Positions 1 to 5,776 of a stretch of 6,005 nucleotides of DNA are shown here, piece by piece. The notes beneath the pieces were generated by a model, which was not told where the DNA came from, made no database searches, and worked only from the letters and a program-made list of their open reading frames with translations. The stretch covers positions 1 through 6,005 of the forward strand of contig JAILAA010000056.1 of NCBI GenBank assembly GCA_024681875.1, given 5' to 3'. How positions within the stretch are numbered: position 1 is the stretch's first letter; every line of letters starts with the position of its first letter. This DNA comes from Prevotella sp. Lineage in GTDB: Bacteria; Bacteroidota; Bacteroidia; Bacteroidales; Bacteroidaceae. A program made the translations under genes and the position numbers.

Positions 1-1
1 C

Positions 2-2107
2 ATCGAAGAGGGCTGGACAAGAATCGACCAGTTCTTGGTGGACGATCAGGAGTATTCGCTGAATCTGGTGTATGGCATTCACGACTATATGAGCGTATTC
101 AAGCCAACCGTCATTTGTGGTGACTTGAAGGGCTTGAACCATTTGCCCAATATCGTGCTGCCGCGTTCAGAAGCCATGCGCATCTTTGGCACTGTCCATG
201 CGGTGGGCAAAACCTTGAAATACAAATGGGTGGATGACTGGATTTTCAATGTGTGTGCCGTGATAGAAGACTATCCGGAAAACAACTTCCTGCACGGCGT
301 CAGTTTCAGAGGCACTAATGAAAACGAAGGCAGCTACAATAACTGGAACTATCAGGCTTATATCCGTGTAGACGATACAGCCAACCTGCCGAACGTCATT
401 ACCGCCATGCGCCAGAAGGCCATCGAGGTGTTCAAGAATGACTTCAACATGAAGACTAAGCAAGAGGAGGAAGCCCTGCAAGTGGTGTTGACGCCTATTG
501 CCGATACCCATTTCGCGAAAGATCTCAGCAAGGATTCGCCCAACATCAAGACGGTCAGCAGGAGTTCCGTCTATCTGCTCATTTGCTTCTCGCTGCTGAT
601 AGTAGTAATTGCCGCCGTCAACTTCATGAACTTCACCCTGGCTGAGACACCGCTGCGCATCCGCAGTATCAACACGCAGAAGGTGTTGGGCGCATCGACG
701 GCGAGTCTGCGCGGCAGTCTACTGGCCGAGGCCGTCATCATCAGTCTGCTGGCATTCTTGGGGGCGATGGCGATGGTGTATGTGGCTCACGACTTAGGCT
801 TGCAGAAGCTGGTGCAGGGCAGCATCCTGTTGCAGGATAACCTGTGGCTGGTAGGCGTCACCCTGCTTATCAGTATCGTGGTGGGACTGTTGGCCGGGGC
901 CTATCCGTCGTACTACGTCACGTCCTTCCCACCAGCCTTGGTGCTGAAAGGCTCGTTTGGTCTGTCCCCCAAGGGTCGCATCCTGCGCACCTCGCTGATC
1001 TGCCTGCAATTCGTCGTGTCGTTCATGCTGGTCATCGGTGTGGGCATCATGTACCTGCAGAGCTACCTCATCTTCCACACCGACTATGGCTTCGACAAGG
1101 ACGAAGTGATGGTGGTGCCGACGGCTCCCGACACGCGCAATCATGCCGATGCCATCGATGCCGACCTGCGCAAGATTCCCGGCATAGAGGGAGCCAGCCT
1201 GGCCCAGAGCGTCTTGGGCAGTAGCGACCGCTATCAGACGTGGGGCAGGGGCGAAGGCGACAAGCACATGACGTTTACCTGTGTCTTCGTCGACTGGCGT
1301 TTCCTCAGCGTGATGGGCATCGACATCGTGGAGGGCCGCAATTTCCGCCAGACCGACGGCGACGTGTATATCTTCAGTGAGTCGGCCAAGAAGAAATATC
1401 CCTGGCTCGACGTCGATAAGCCCATCAACGACGAAGACATGCCCGTCGTCGGCTTCTGCGAGGACATCAAGTACACCACCTTGCGTGTGGACGACAGCCA
1501 GCAGCCCATCGCCTTCGTGGTGCCCAGCCGTGACGGTTACTTTAAGGGAGATTTTTGGCGCAACCACCTCTTAGTGCGTGTGGCCAAGGGCGTGGACAAG
1601 CGCGAGGCCAAAGAGAAAGTGCTGGACGTGGTGCTGAAATACGAACACGAAAGCAAGCCCGACATCAGCGACCTGCGCTACGTGGACGATGTGCTGGAGG
1701 AATCGTACCGTCAGGAAAGGCTCTTCACCCAGCAGATTCTGTTGTTCTCGCTGCTTGCCATCCTCATCAGTATCATCGGGGTGTTTGGCTTGACAATGTT
1801 CGAGAGTGAGTACCGCCGCAAGGAGATTGGCATCCGCAAGGTGTTCGGCAGCTCTACGAAGGAAATCCTGATGATGTTCTGGAAGCGATACCTCTACATC
1901 TTGTTAGGGTGCTTCGTGGTGGCGGCTCCCATCGGCTATCTGCTGGGGCAACACTGGCTCGAAGGCTTCGCCGTCCGCACCGCCATATCGCCCTTACTGT
2001 TCGTAGTGTCTTTCCTGCTCATCGCCCTGATCACGATGCTGACGGTAACTTACCAGAGCTGGAAGAACGCCAACGAGAATCCCGTCAACAGCATCAAGAA
2101 TGAGTAG
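2..2107 (+). CDS. FtsX/MacB-type ABC transporter permease, 5'-truncated by window edge
   Basis: This is the membrane subunit of an ABC transporter of the MacB/FtsX (type VII) family. These couple a cytoplasmic ATPase to periplasmic work such as peptide, drug or lipoprotein handling; the substrate is unknown here. The frame stays open to the left edge, reading IEEGWTRIDQF before the TTG at base 35, so that TTG is not a start and the N-terminus with the first membrane helix is missing. Counting from base 35, residues about 1-170 are a periplasmic MacB-like domain. Hydrophobic helices follow near 178-200, 230-252, 269-290 and 319-341. A second periplasmic domain comes next, and three more helices lie in the last 130 residues. 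Each half carries the FtsX coupling motif after a helix: RIRSINTQKVLGAS in the first half and EYRRKEIGIRKVFGSS in the second. This gives seven visible helices, fitting the 4+4 plan of the two-FtsX-domain permeases common in Bacteroidetes. No ATPase gene is visible downstream. Confidence 0.9.
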   Translation: MEEGWTRIDQFLVDDQEYSLNLVYGIHDYMSVFKPTVICGDLKGLNHLPNIVLPRSEAMRIFGTVHAVGKTLKYKWVDDWIFNVCAVIEDYPENNFLHGVSFRGTNENEGSYNNWNYQAYIRVDDTANLPNVITAMRQKAIEVFKNDFNMKTKQEEEALQVVLTPIADTHFAKDLSKDSPNIKTVSRSSVYLLICFSLLIVVIAAVNFMNFTLAETPLRIRSINTQKVLGASTASLRGSLLAEAVIISLLAFLGAMAMVYVAHDLGLQKLVQGSILLQDNLWLVGVTLLISIVVGLLAGAYPSYYVTSFPPALVLKGSFGLSPKGRILRTSLICLQFVVSFMLVIGVGIMYLQSYLIFHTDYGFDKDEVMVVPTAPDTRNHADAIDADLRKIPGIEGASLAQSVLGSSDRYQTWGRGEGDKHMTFTCVFVDWRFLSVMGIDIVEGRNFRQTDGDVYIFSESAKKKYPWLDVDKPINDEDMPVVGFCEDIKYTTLRVDDSQQPIAFVVPSRDGYFKGDFWRNHLLVRVAKGVDKREAKEKVLDVVLKYEHESKPDISDLRYVDDVLEESYRQERLFTQQILLFSLLAILISIIGVFGLTMFESEYRRKEIGIRKVFGSSTKEILMMFWKRYLYILLGCFVVAAPIGYLLGQHWLEGFAVRTAISPLLFVVSFLLIALITMLTVTYQSWKNANENPVNSIKNE

Positions 2108-2185
2108 GCGGAGACGACTATCCAGCCTGTTCTGACAATAAAAGAGGGGAGTATCGCGTTTCTCAATAAAATAAGAAGACATTGT

Positions 2186-3235
2186 ATGGACCAAGAAACC
2201 TACGAGAAGCAGAAAGCCTTTGCCGGCGAGAAGGTCCCTTCGATGCATCGCCGTATGGTGGGGCACGACTATCAGGAACGGCAGATGTATATGATTACGA
2301 TGGTGACTGAGGACCGCCGCCCTTTGTTAGGGCAGGTCGTAGGCAGGAGCGACGGGCAGCCAGGCTCCCCAGACCTTCCGCGCACCGAGCCCACAGAGCT
2401 GGGGCGTTGCGTGGAGCAGTGCTGGCATGAAATAGCCCTACGCTACCCGCAAATAGAGGTGCTGGCCTTTCAGCTGATGCCCGACCATTTCCACGGCATC
2501 CTCTTTGTGAAGGAGCGCATCGACAAGCCGCTGGGCAAGGTGCTGCTCGGCTTCAAGCAGGGCTGTAACAAGGCTTTCCGCGCCCTCGTTCCCTCTGTTC
2601 CGTCTGTTGCTGTATTACAGCAACAAACAGGACAGAAGAAAGAAGACCGCAAGCACGGCCTGCTCTTTGAGCCGAGCTACAACGACAAGCTCCTGCTGCA
2701 GAAAGGCCAGCTGAAGCGCTGGAACGACTACCTGCGTGACAACCCGCGCCGATTGCTGATGAAGCGGGAGCACCCCGACCTCTTCCGCGTACAGAGGGAC
2801 TTGACCGTTGGAAACATGTCGTTCTCTGCCATCGGCAACCGGTTCCTCCTGCAGCGGCCGGTCTTGTTGCAGGTGCAATGCTCCCGCCGACTGACGGAGG
2901 CTGAGATACATGAGCGTGTGGCTTACTTTACGAAAGCCGCTGCAAGGGGCGCTGTGCTGGTATCGCCCTCCATCTCGCCGGGCGAGAAGGCCGTGATGCG
3001 TGCCGCCTTTGAGCAGGGCTTCCCCCTTGTCTATCTGCAGGAGAACGGCTTCACTGACCTGGCCAAGCCGGGCGGGCAGCGCATGGAGGCCTGTGCCCGA
3101 GGGCAGCTGCTCATCCTCGCGCCGTGGGAGCACCACAACGAGCGCACAACCATCAGCCGCAGCCAATGCCTCTCCCTGAACGACATGGCCCGCACTCTCT
3201 GTTCCGTATGTTGCTGTACTACAGCAACAGACTGA
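2186..3235 (+). CDS. RAYT-like HUH/Y1 transposase with C-terminal DprA/SLOG-like domain
   Basis: This is a single-strand DNA nuclease of the IS200-like Y1 superfamily, closest to REP-associated tyrosine transposases, which are single-copy domesticated enzymes acting on palindromic REP elements. Residues about 20-195 form the Y1 domain: HRRMVGHDYQ at the front, MPDHFHGILF with the HUH pair H101/H103, the GFKQGCNKAFR helix, and NDYLRDNPRR, whose Y182 matches the Y-I-x-x-N-P tyrosine of RAYTs. H103 to Y182 is 79 residues, slightly long because residues about 137-150 are encoded by a palindromic repeat. Residues about 225-335 are an extra domain with a DprA-like pattern: VQCSRRLTEAE in place of the GSR loop, then GAVLVSPSISPGEK, LVYLQENGF and LLILAPWEHHNERTTISR. 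That fold assignment is my inference. The last 11 residues lie in a second palindrome copy. I chose the ATG at 2186; the ATG at 2243 (residue 20) is an alternative. No flanking ends of a complete IS are seen. Confidence 0.8.
   Translation: MDQETYEKQKAFAGEKVPSMHRRMVGHDYQERQMYMITMVTEDRRPLLGQVVGRSDGQPGSPDLPRTEPTELGRCVEQCWHEIALRYPQIEVLAFQLMPDHFHGILFVKERIDKPLGKVLLGFKQGCNKAFRALVPSVPSVAVLQQQTGQKKEDRKHGLLFEPSYNDKLLLQKGQLKRWNDYLRDNPRRLLMKREHPDLFRVQRDLTVGNMSFSAIGNRFLLQRPVLLQVQCSRRLTEAEIHERVAYFTKAAARGAVLVSPSISPGEKAVMRAAFEQGFPLVYLQENGFTDLAKPGGQRMEACARGQLLILAPWEHHNERTTISRSQCLSLNDMARTLCSVCCCTTATD
2593..2635. repeat. REP-like palindrome, copy 1, inside the transposase gene
   Basis: The arms TGTTGCTGTA (2605-2614) and TACAGCAACA (2616-2625) are exact reverse complements around a single T. 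The outer flanks 2595-2604 and 2626-2635 continue the dyad imperfectly, with seven of ten positions matching, giving a possible 41-nt hairpin. The 33 bases 2593-2625 recur at 3197-3229 with two differences. This copy is translated in frame as part of the transposase (about SVPSVAVLQQQTGQ), between the HUH motif and the catalytic tyrosine. A palindrome next to a RAYT is what REP elements look like, but the GTAG/GGAG tetranucleotide known from proteobacterial REPs is not seen. Confidence 0.75.
3197..3229. repeat. REP-like palindrome, copy 2, at the end of the transposase gene
   Basis: The arms TGTTGCTGTA (3209-3218) and TACAGCAACA (3220-3229) are the same as in copy 1, around a C instead of T. 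The left flank CTCTGTTCCGT (3197-3207) is also identical to copy 1, while the right flank differs. The copies lie 604 bases apart in direct orientation and in different reading frames. Here the element encodes the residues SVCCCTTAT, and the stop codon (3233-3235) follows four bases after it. It could also fold in the mRNA and act as a weak 3'-end structure, but no T-run follows, so I do not call it a terminator. Confidence 0.75.
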
Positions 3236-3321
3236 AACAAACAATCGCCAAACAGGGAAGAGCGGCTACGTACACAATAAAACGATGTTGCAATGCGTTT
3301 AACACATAGTAGTTAATCAAA

Positions 3322-3963
3322 ATGAGAAAGACTGTGATGAGAAAACTCTTCTTTGCGCTGCTGGCTGCCCTGACCTTCGCAGCCTGTAGCAGCGACCCTG
3401 TGTTTCACGGCATGACGACGAAGCAGAAGGAGGACTACGCCAAAGCCATAGCGGGCGAATACAAGGGAACCTATGTCATTATCTATAACGATGGCGGCAG
3501 CGACACCAAGGCCGTCAAGGTGGAGGGCGTGCAGATGACGGTCACTGACCTGACCATGCACTCCGTCTGTTTCCACGACTACCCTGTGAGCCTGCTCTCG
3601 AACGTGGTGGAAGACCGGGCTTTGGCTGAGGCTCTGGCCGGCGCTCCCAATGTGGACTTTCTGGTCGACTATAGCTTCTACAATCTGCAGGACAACGGCG
3701 ATGTCAACTGGGGCTTCGAGCCAGCGGCCATTCCGCTCACGCTCCATTACGGCGGCACTGACCACCATCTGATGCTGAAACTGAACTCCCAGACCTATTT
3801 CCTTCTGACGAAAGCCAGCCTGGATGCTGGCAAGCCGTTTGCCAACCAAAGTGTCTTCCAGTTCACAGTCGATGGCATTTACGAAGGCCACACCCTGTTG
3901 CAAGCCTTCGACGACTGGCAGGACAACTCGGCAGAATATCTGACCTACTTCCAGTTCGAATAA
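3322..3963 (+). CDS. Putative lipoprotein, DUF4840-like
   Basis: This is a 213-residue secreted lipoprotein of unknown function. The N-terminus MRKTVMRKLFFALLAALTFAACSSDP is a type II signal peptide: basic residues, a hydrophobic stretch, then FAAC, with lipidation expected on Cys21. The residues after the cysteine (SSDP) are not the acidic run typical of surface-exported Bacteroidetes lipoproteins, so a periplasmic-facing anchor is as likely. The mature part starts with MTTKQKEDYAKAIAGEYKG and is rich in alternating hydrophobic and polar residues, suggesting beta structure. Length and this opening recall the Bacteroidetes DUF4840 family; that is from memory and unverified. A second ATG at 3337 (residue 6) would also give a valid signal peptide. 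No ribosome binding site is seen, which is usual for this group. It follows the transposase by 86 bases, and a promoter-less AT-rich palindrome lies just after its stop. Nothing links it to the hip operon. Confidence 0.8.
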   Translation: MRKTVMRKLFFALLAALTFAACSSDPVFHGMTTKQKEDYAKAIAGEYKGTYVIIYNDGGSDTKAVKVEGVQMTVTDLTMHSVCFHDYPVSLLSNVVEDRALAEALAGAPNVDFLVDYSFYNLQDNGDVNWGFEPAAIPLTLHYGGTDHHLMLKLNSQTYFLLTKASLDAGKPFANQSVFQFTVDGIYEGHTLLQAFDDWQDNSAEYLTYFQFE

Positions 3964-3965
3964 GC

Positions 3966-3984
3966 AATATTTACGATAAATATT
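3966..3984. other. AT-rich palindrome after the lipoprotein gene
   Basis: AATATTTA (3966-3973) and TAAATATT (3977-3984) are exact reverse complements around CGA, two bases after the lipoprotein stop codon. The stem has no G-C pair and no T-run follows it, so it is at best a weak transcription end. Its right arm overlaps the left operator arm by four bases. Confidence 0.3.
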
Positions 3985-4003
3985 CCCAATTTATTGCGAT
4001 TTT
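3981..4003. promoter_or_regulatory. Left half of probable HipB operator
   Basis: This 23-bp stretch is repeated in inverted orientation at 4041-4063 with 20 of 23 positions matching. The core CCCAATTTATTGCGATTT matches the reverse complement of the right arm except for one base. Within it, CAATTTATTG is itself nearly palindromic. It lies just upstream of the -33 box of the hip promoter. Autorepression by HipB binding paired operators is established for hipBA; the assignment of this site to HipB is inference from position. Confidence 0.6.
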
Positions 4004-4005
4004 GC

Positions 4006-4036
4006 TTGGAAATATAGAATCTTTTTCTTATCTTTG
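4006..4036 (+). promoter_or_regulatory. Bacteroidetes-type promoter of the hip operon
   Basis: TATCTTTG at 4029-4036 is an exact match to the Bacteroidetes -7 consensus TAnnTTTG. TTG at 4006-4008 serves as the -33 element with 20 bases between. Transcription should begin a few bases after 4036, leaving a leader of only about 20 nt before the hipB ATG at 4063. The promoter sits between the two inverted operator arms. Confidence 0.7.
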
Positions 4037-4040
4037 CAGC

Positions 4041-4063
4041 GAAATCGCAATATATTGGGATTA
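4041..4063. promoter_or_regulatory. Right half of probable HipB operator
   Basis: This is the inverted partner of 3981-4003. Its core contains the perfect 10-bp palindrome CAATATATTG (4048-4057). It covers the expected transcription start and reaches the first base of the hipB start codon, so bound repressor would block initiation directly. Confidence 0.6.
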
Positions 4064-4284
4064 TGACGCAGCAAGAAATAGGTAGTACCATTAAGGAGCG
4101 CCGGAAAAAGTTGGGAGTAAACCAGCAAACGCTGGCCGATTTGGCAGGTGTGGCAGTCAATACATTGGTTGCCATCGAACGTGGTGAGGGAAATCCGCAG
4201 TTATCTACGCTGCTGACCATTCTTGATACGTTGGGATTACAAGTAGATATCAACATCAAGCAATTGGAATATGAGAGAATGTAA
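4063..4284 (+). CDS. hipB: HipB-like XRE-family antitoxin/repressor
   Basis: This 73-residue protein is almost entirely one Cro/C1-type helix-turn-helix domain. MTQQEIGSTIKERRKKLG gives the first helix, QQTLADLAGVAVNTLVAIER (residues 21-40) the HTH with its recognition helix, then GEGNPQLSTLLTILDTLGL and a short beta-strand tail (QVDINIKQLEY) of the kind HipB uses to dimerise. In hip modules this protein binds operators upstream of its own gene and represses the operon. In tripartite HipBST systems it also joins the complex but is not the main neutraliser of the kinase. Start: the ATG follows the promoter by about 26 bases and no upstream start is plausible. It overlaps hipS by 14 bases, which implies translational coupling. 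Function assigned by family and by the adjacent hipS and hipT genes. Confidence 0.9.
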   Translation: MTQQEIGSTIKERRKKLGVNQQTLADLAGVAVNTLVAIERGEGNPQLSTLLTILDTLGLQVDINIKQLEYERM

Positions 4285-4579
4285 GGTGTATGTCCACGAT
4301 GCAGAAGCAGGACTTCTGCAAGAGACAGACGACAGAGAATATGTATTCACCTATCATGATGACTATCAGGGCGATCCTGTGTGTCTTGCAATGCCTGTAA
4401 GACAAAAGGTTTATCGTTCTGACCACCTCTTCCCTTATTTCTTTAACATGCTTTCCGAAGGGGCTAACAGGCAGGTGCAGTCGACGTTACTGCATATTGA
4501 TGAGAAAGACGACTTTGGTATTATGATGGCCACAGCACAGTATGACACCATTGGAGCCGTAACCGTAAAACCTGTATGA
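4271..4579 (+). CDS. hipS: HipS-like antitoxin (stand-alone HipA N-subdomain 1)
   Basis: This 102-residue protein corresponds to the N-terminal subdomain of HipA (couple_hipA / HipA_N-1), here encoded as a separate gene. Recognisable landmarks are the beta-rich start MRECKVYVHDAEAGLL, LFPYFFNMLSEG (residues 53-64), the family's L-x-P-F-F-x-x-L-x-P-E-G signature, and the closing DTIGAVTVKPV (92-102), equivalent to the G-A-V/L strand that ends this subdomain in HipA. In the characterised E. coli O127 HipBST system the equivalent small protein, HipS, is the antitoxin that holds the kinase inactive. I infer the same role here from gene order and size. The stop codon overlaps the hipT start in ATGA, so this is a true split and not a frameshifted hipA: both ends have proper start and stop signals and no homologous sequence is lost. 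The gene starts 14 bases inside hipB. Confidence 0.85.
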   Translation: MRECKVYVHDAEAGLLQETDDREYVFTYHDDYQGDPVCLAMPVRQKVYRSDHLFPYFFNMLSEGANRQVQSTLLHIDEKDDFGIMMATAQYDTIGAVTVKPV

Positions 4580-5592
4580 ATATGATAGCGCTCAATGTAT
4601 GTCCTTCTACGCTGCAGGAAGGCTTTTCCACCTACTCACCAATGGCCTTGAAACAATTGTTCGATGGGCAGCCTGTATCACATATTCTGGATTTCGACAG
4701 TCCAAACAATGAAAGTGCTGATAGCGAGGCCTATCTGAGAAGCGTAGGCCGTATATCACTTTCTGGTGTACAGCCAAAGGCAAGCCTGGTTGTCAATTCA
4801 AGCCATCAGCTAGTAAAACCAGCAGAAGATGAACGTGGCACCTATATCTTAAAGCCTGCTCCTTCATCCTATGCGCTTTTCGAACGCAAGTACTGTCCTG
4901 CCAACGAGCACCTGACAATGCAGTTGGCATCGCAAGTCTATCATATTGAGACAGCGGCTAATGGACTATGTTTCTTTCGTGATGGTGAGGCAGCATACAT
5001 CTGCCGCAGGTTTGATGTCGGACCTGACGGACAGAAATACCAACAGGAAGATTTCGCATCGCTAGCGGGTCTGACAAACGTCAATGGAGGTAGTGATTAC
5101 AAATACTGCAACCTGAGTTATGAGGAATGTGCTGATATCATCCGCAAATATGTAAATGCTGCTCCTGTTGAGATACTGAAATTCTTCCGCATAGTGGTGT
5201 TCAACTATCTCACCCTCAATGATGATGCCCACCTCAAGAACTTCTCGCTCATTAACCGAGGTGACGGAGAGTATCATCTGGCTCCTGCCTATGATCTCAT
5301 CAATACAAGCCTCCATTTGGGTATGCCTCGCATCTTTGCCCTCGACAAAGGGCTTTTCAAAGAAGGCATGCAGATGTCTGATACAAAAACCGTCAGCAGG
5401 GGGGACTTTGAGGAATTTGGCCGTCGTATAGGACTGGCTCCACGACTGATTAAGCGAGAGCTTGATACATTTGCCACAGAACTCCCATTGGCAAAAGAAT
5501 TGATAGGCCGCTCCTTCCTTTCAGATGCCCTGAAACGCAGTTATTGGTTGTCGTACAAATATAGAAGAAATACATTATCTAATATAAATTGA
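4576..5592 (+). CDS. hipT: HipT-like Ser/Thr kinase toxin (HipA C-terminal kinase)
   Basis: This 338-residue HipA-family protein kinase lacks the N-subdomain 1, which is supplied by hipS. Visible kinase elements, in order: the Gly-rich loop RISLSGVQPK with S61 and S63, equivalent to the two autophosphorylated serines (SIS type) of HipT; YILKP with ATP-binding K93; the catalytic loop LNDDAHLKNFSL with D217, H219, K221 and N222; and LAPAYDLINT with metal-binding D240. All core residues are present, so the kinase should be active. Known HipA and HipT enzymes phosphorylate aminoacyl-tRNA synthetases (GltX, TrpS) and stop translation; the target of this protein cannot be read from sequence. It starts in the ATGA overlap with hipS and is presumably translated by reinitiation. 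The ATG at 4582 (residue 3) is an alternative start. Base composition is visibly lower in G+C than the transposase and permease genes. The tail is basic and hydrophilic (KRSYWLSYKYRRNT). Confidence 0.9.
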   Translation: MNMIALNVCPSTLQEGFSTYSPMALKQLFDGQPVSHILDFDSPNNESADSEAYLRSVGRISLSGVQPKASLVVNSSHQLVKPAEDERGTYILKPAPSSYALFERKYCPANEHLTMQLASQVYHIETAANGLCFFRDGEAAYICRRFDVGPDGQKYQQEDFASLAGLTNVNGGSDYKYCNLSYEECADIIRKYVNAAPVEILKFFRIVVFNYLTLNDDAHLKNFSLINRGDGEYHLAPAYDLINTSLHLGMPRIFALDKGLFKEGMQMSDTKTVSRGDFEEFGRRIGLAPRLIKRELDTFATELPLAKELIGRSFLSDALKRSYWLSYKYRRNTLSNIN

Positions 5593-5620
5593 TGAATATA
5601 GGCTTACGAACTGAAACATA

Positions 5621-5776
5621 GACAGACTGACGTTACGCATCAGTGCCAACGATTTGTTCCGTAAATATCGTCACTATACAGACTGCACCACTCAGGGCAA
5701 TATTCTTGGCTGTAGTGACAGCGCAAATCGCGCACACCAACTGGTGAACCATGTTTCCTTCTTCAATTCATCATCT
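5621..5776 (+). pseudogene. Possible C-terminal remnant of an outer-membrane beta-barrel gene
   Basis: Directly after hipT the frame beginning at 5615 has no start codon but reads protein-like: DRLTLRISANDLFRKYRHY, then a polar turn, then HQLVNHVSFFNSSS. The L-x-L-x-V-S-A-N-D-I-F-N-x-Y-K pattern followed by a final aromatic strand recalls the last strands of TonB-receptor-like outer-membrane beta-barrel proteins of Bacteroidetes (PF14905 type). A stop lies in the same frame at 5612-5614 and hipT ends at 5592, so no complete gene can exist. The frame stays open past 5776 to the window edge, but that part overlaps the minus-strand gene and looks less protein-like. This is pattern recognition only, and chance similarity cannot be excluded. 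Confidence 0.3.

Noticed and set aside
35..37. TTG as the start codon of the permease.
   Set aside because: The frame is open to the window edge with plausible residues before it, and the family needs an N-terminal membrane helix that is missing here.
794..1567. Long minus-strand open frame of 257 residues.
   Set aside because: It lies wholly antisense to the permease, whose motifs and helices are clear. The His/Asp/Gly-rich translation is typical of an antisense shadow of GC-rich codons.
2615..3244. Minus-strand open frame across the transposase gene.
   Set aside because: It is antisense to recognisable HUH and DprA-like motifs. Its CCCSTAT peptide is only the translated palindrome, which reads similarly on both strands.
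3299..3316. TTAAC...GTTAA inverted repeat and a weak TAG-TAG-TT box before the lipoprotein, considered as an operator or promoter.
   Set aside because: Five-base arms are expected by chance, and the box matches the Bacteroidetes -7 consensus poorly.
4576..4579. Split of hipA as a frameshift or sequencing error.
   Set aside because: Both parts are complete at their natural subdomain border, with a tight ATGA stop-start overlap. This matches the known HipBST layout rather than a damaged hipA.
5709..5722. Small hairpin GCTGT-AGTG-ACAGC considered as a third REP copy or terminator.
   Set aside because: The arms are only five bases, flanks do not match the other copies, and no T-run follows.
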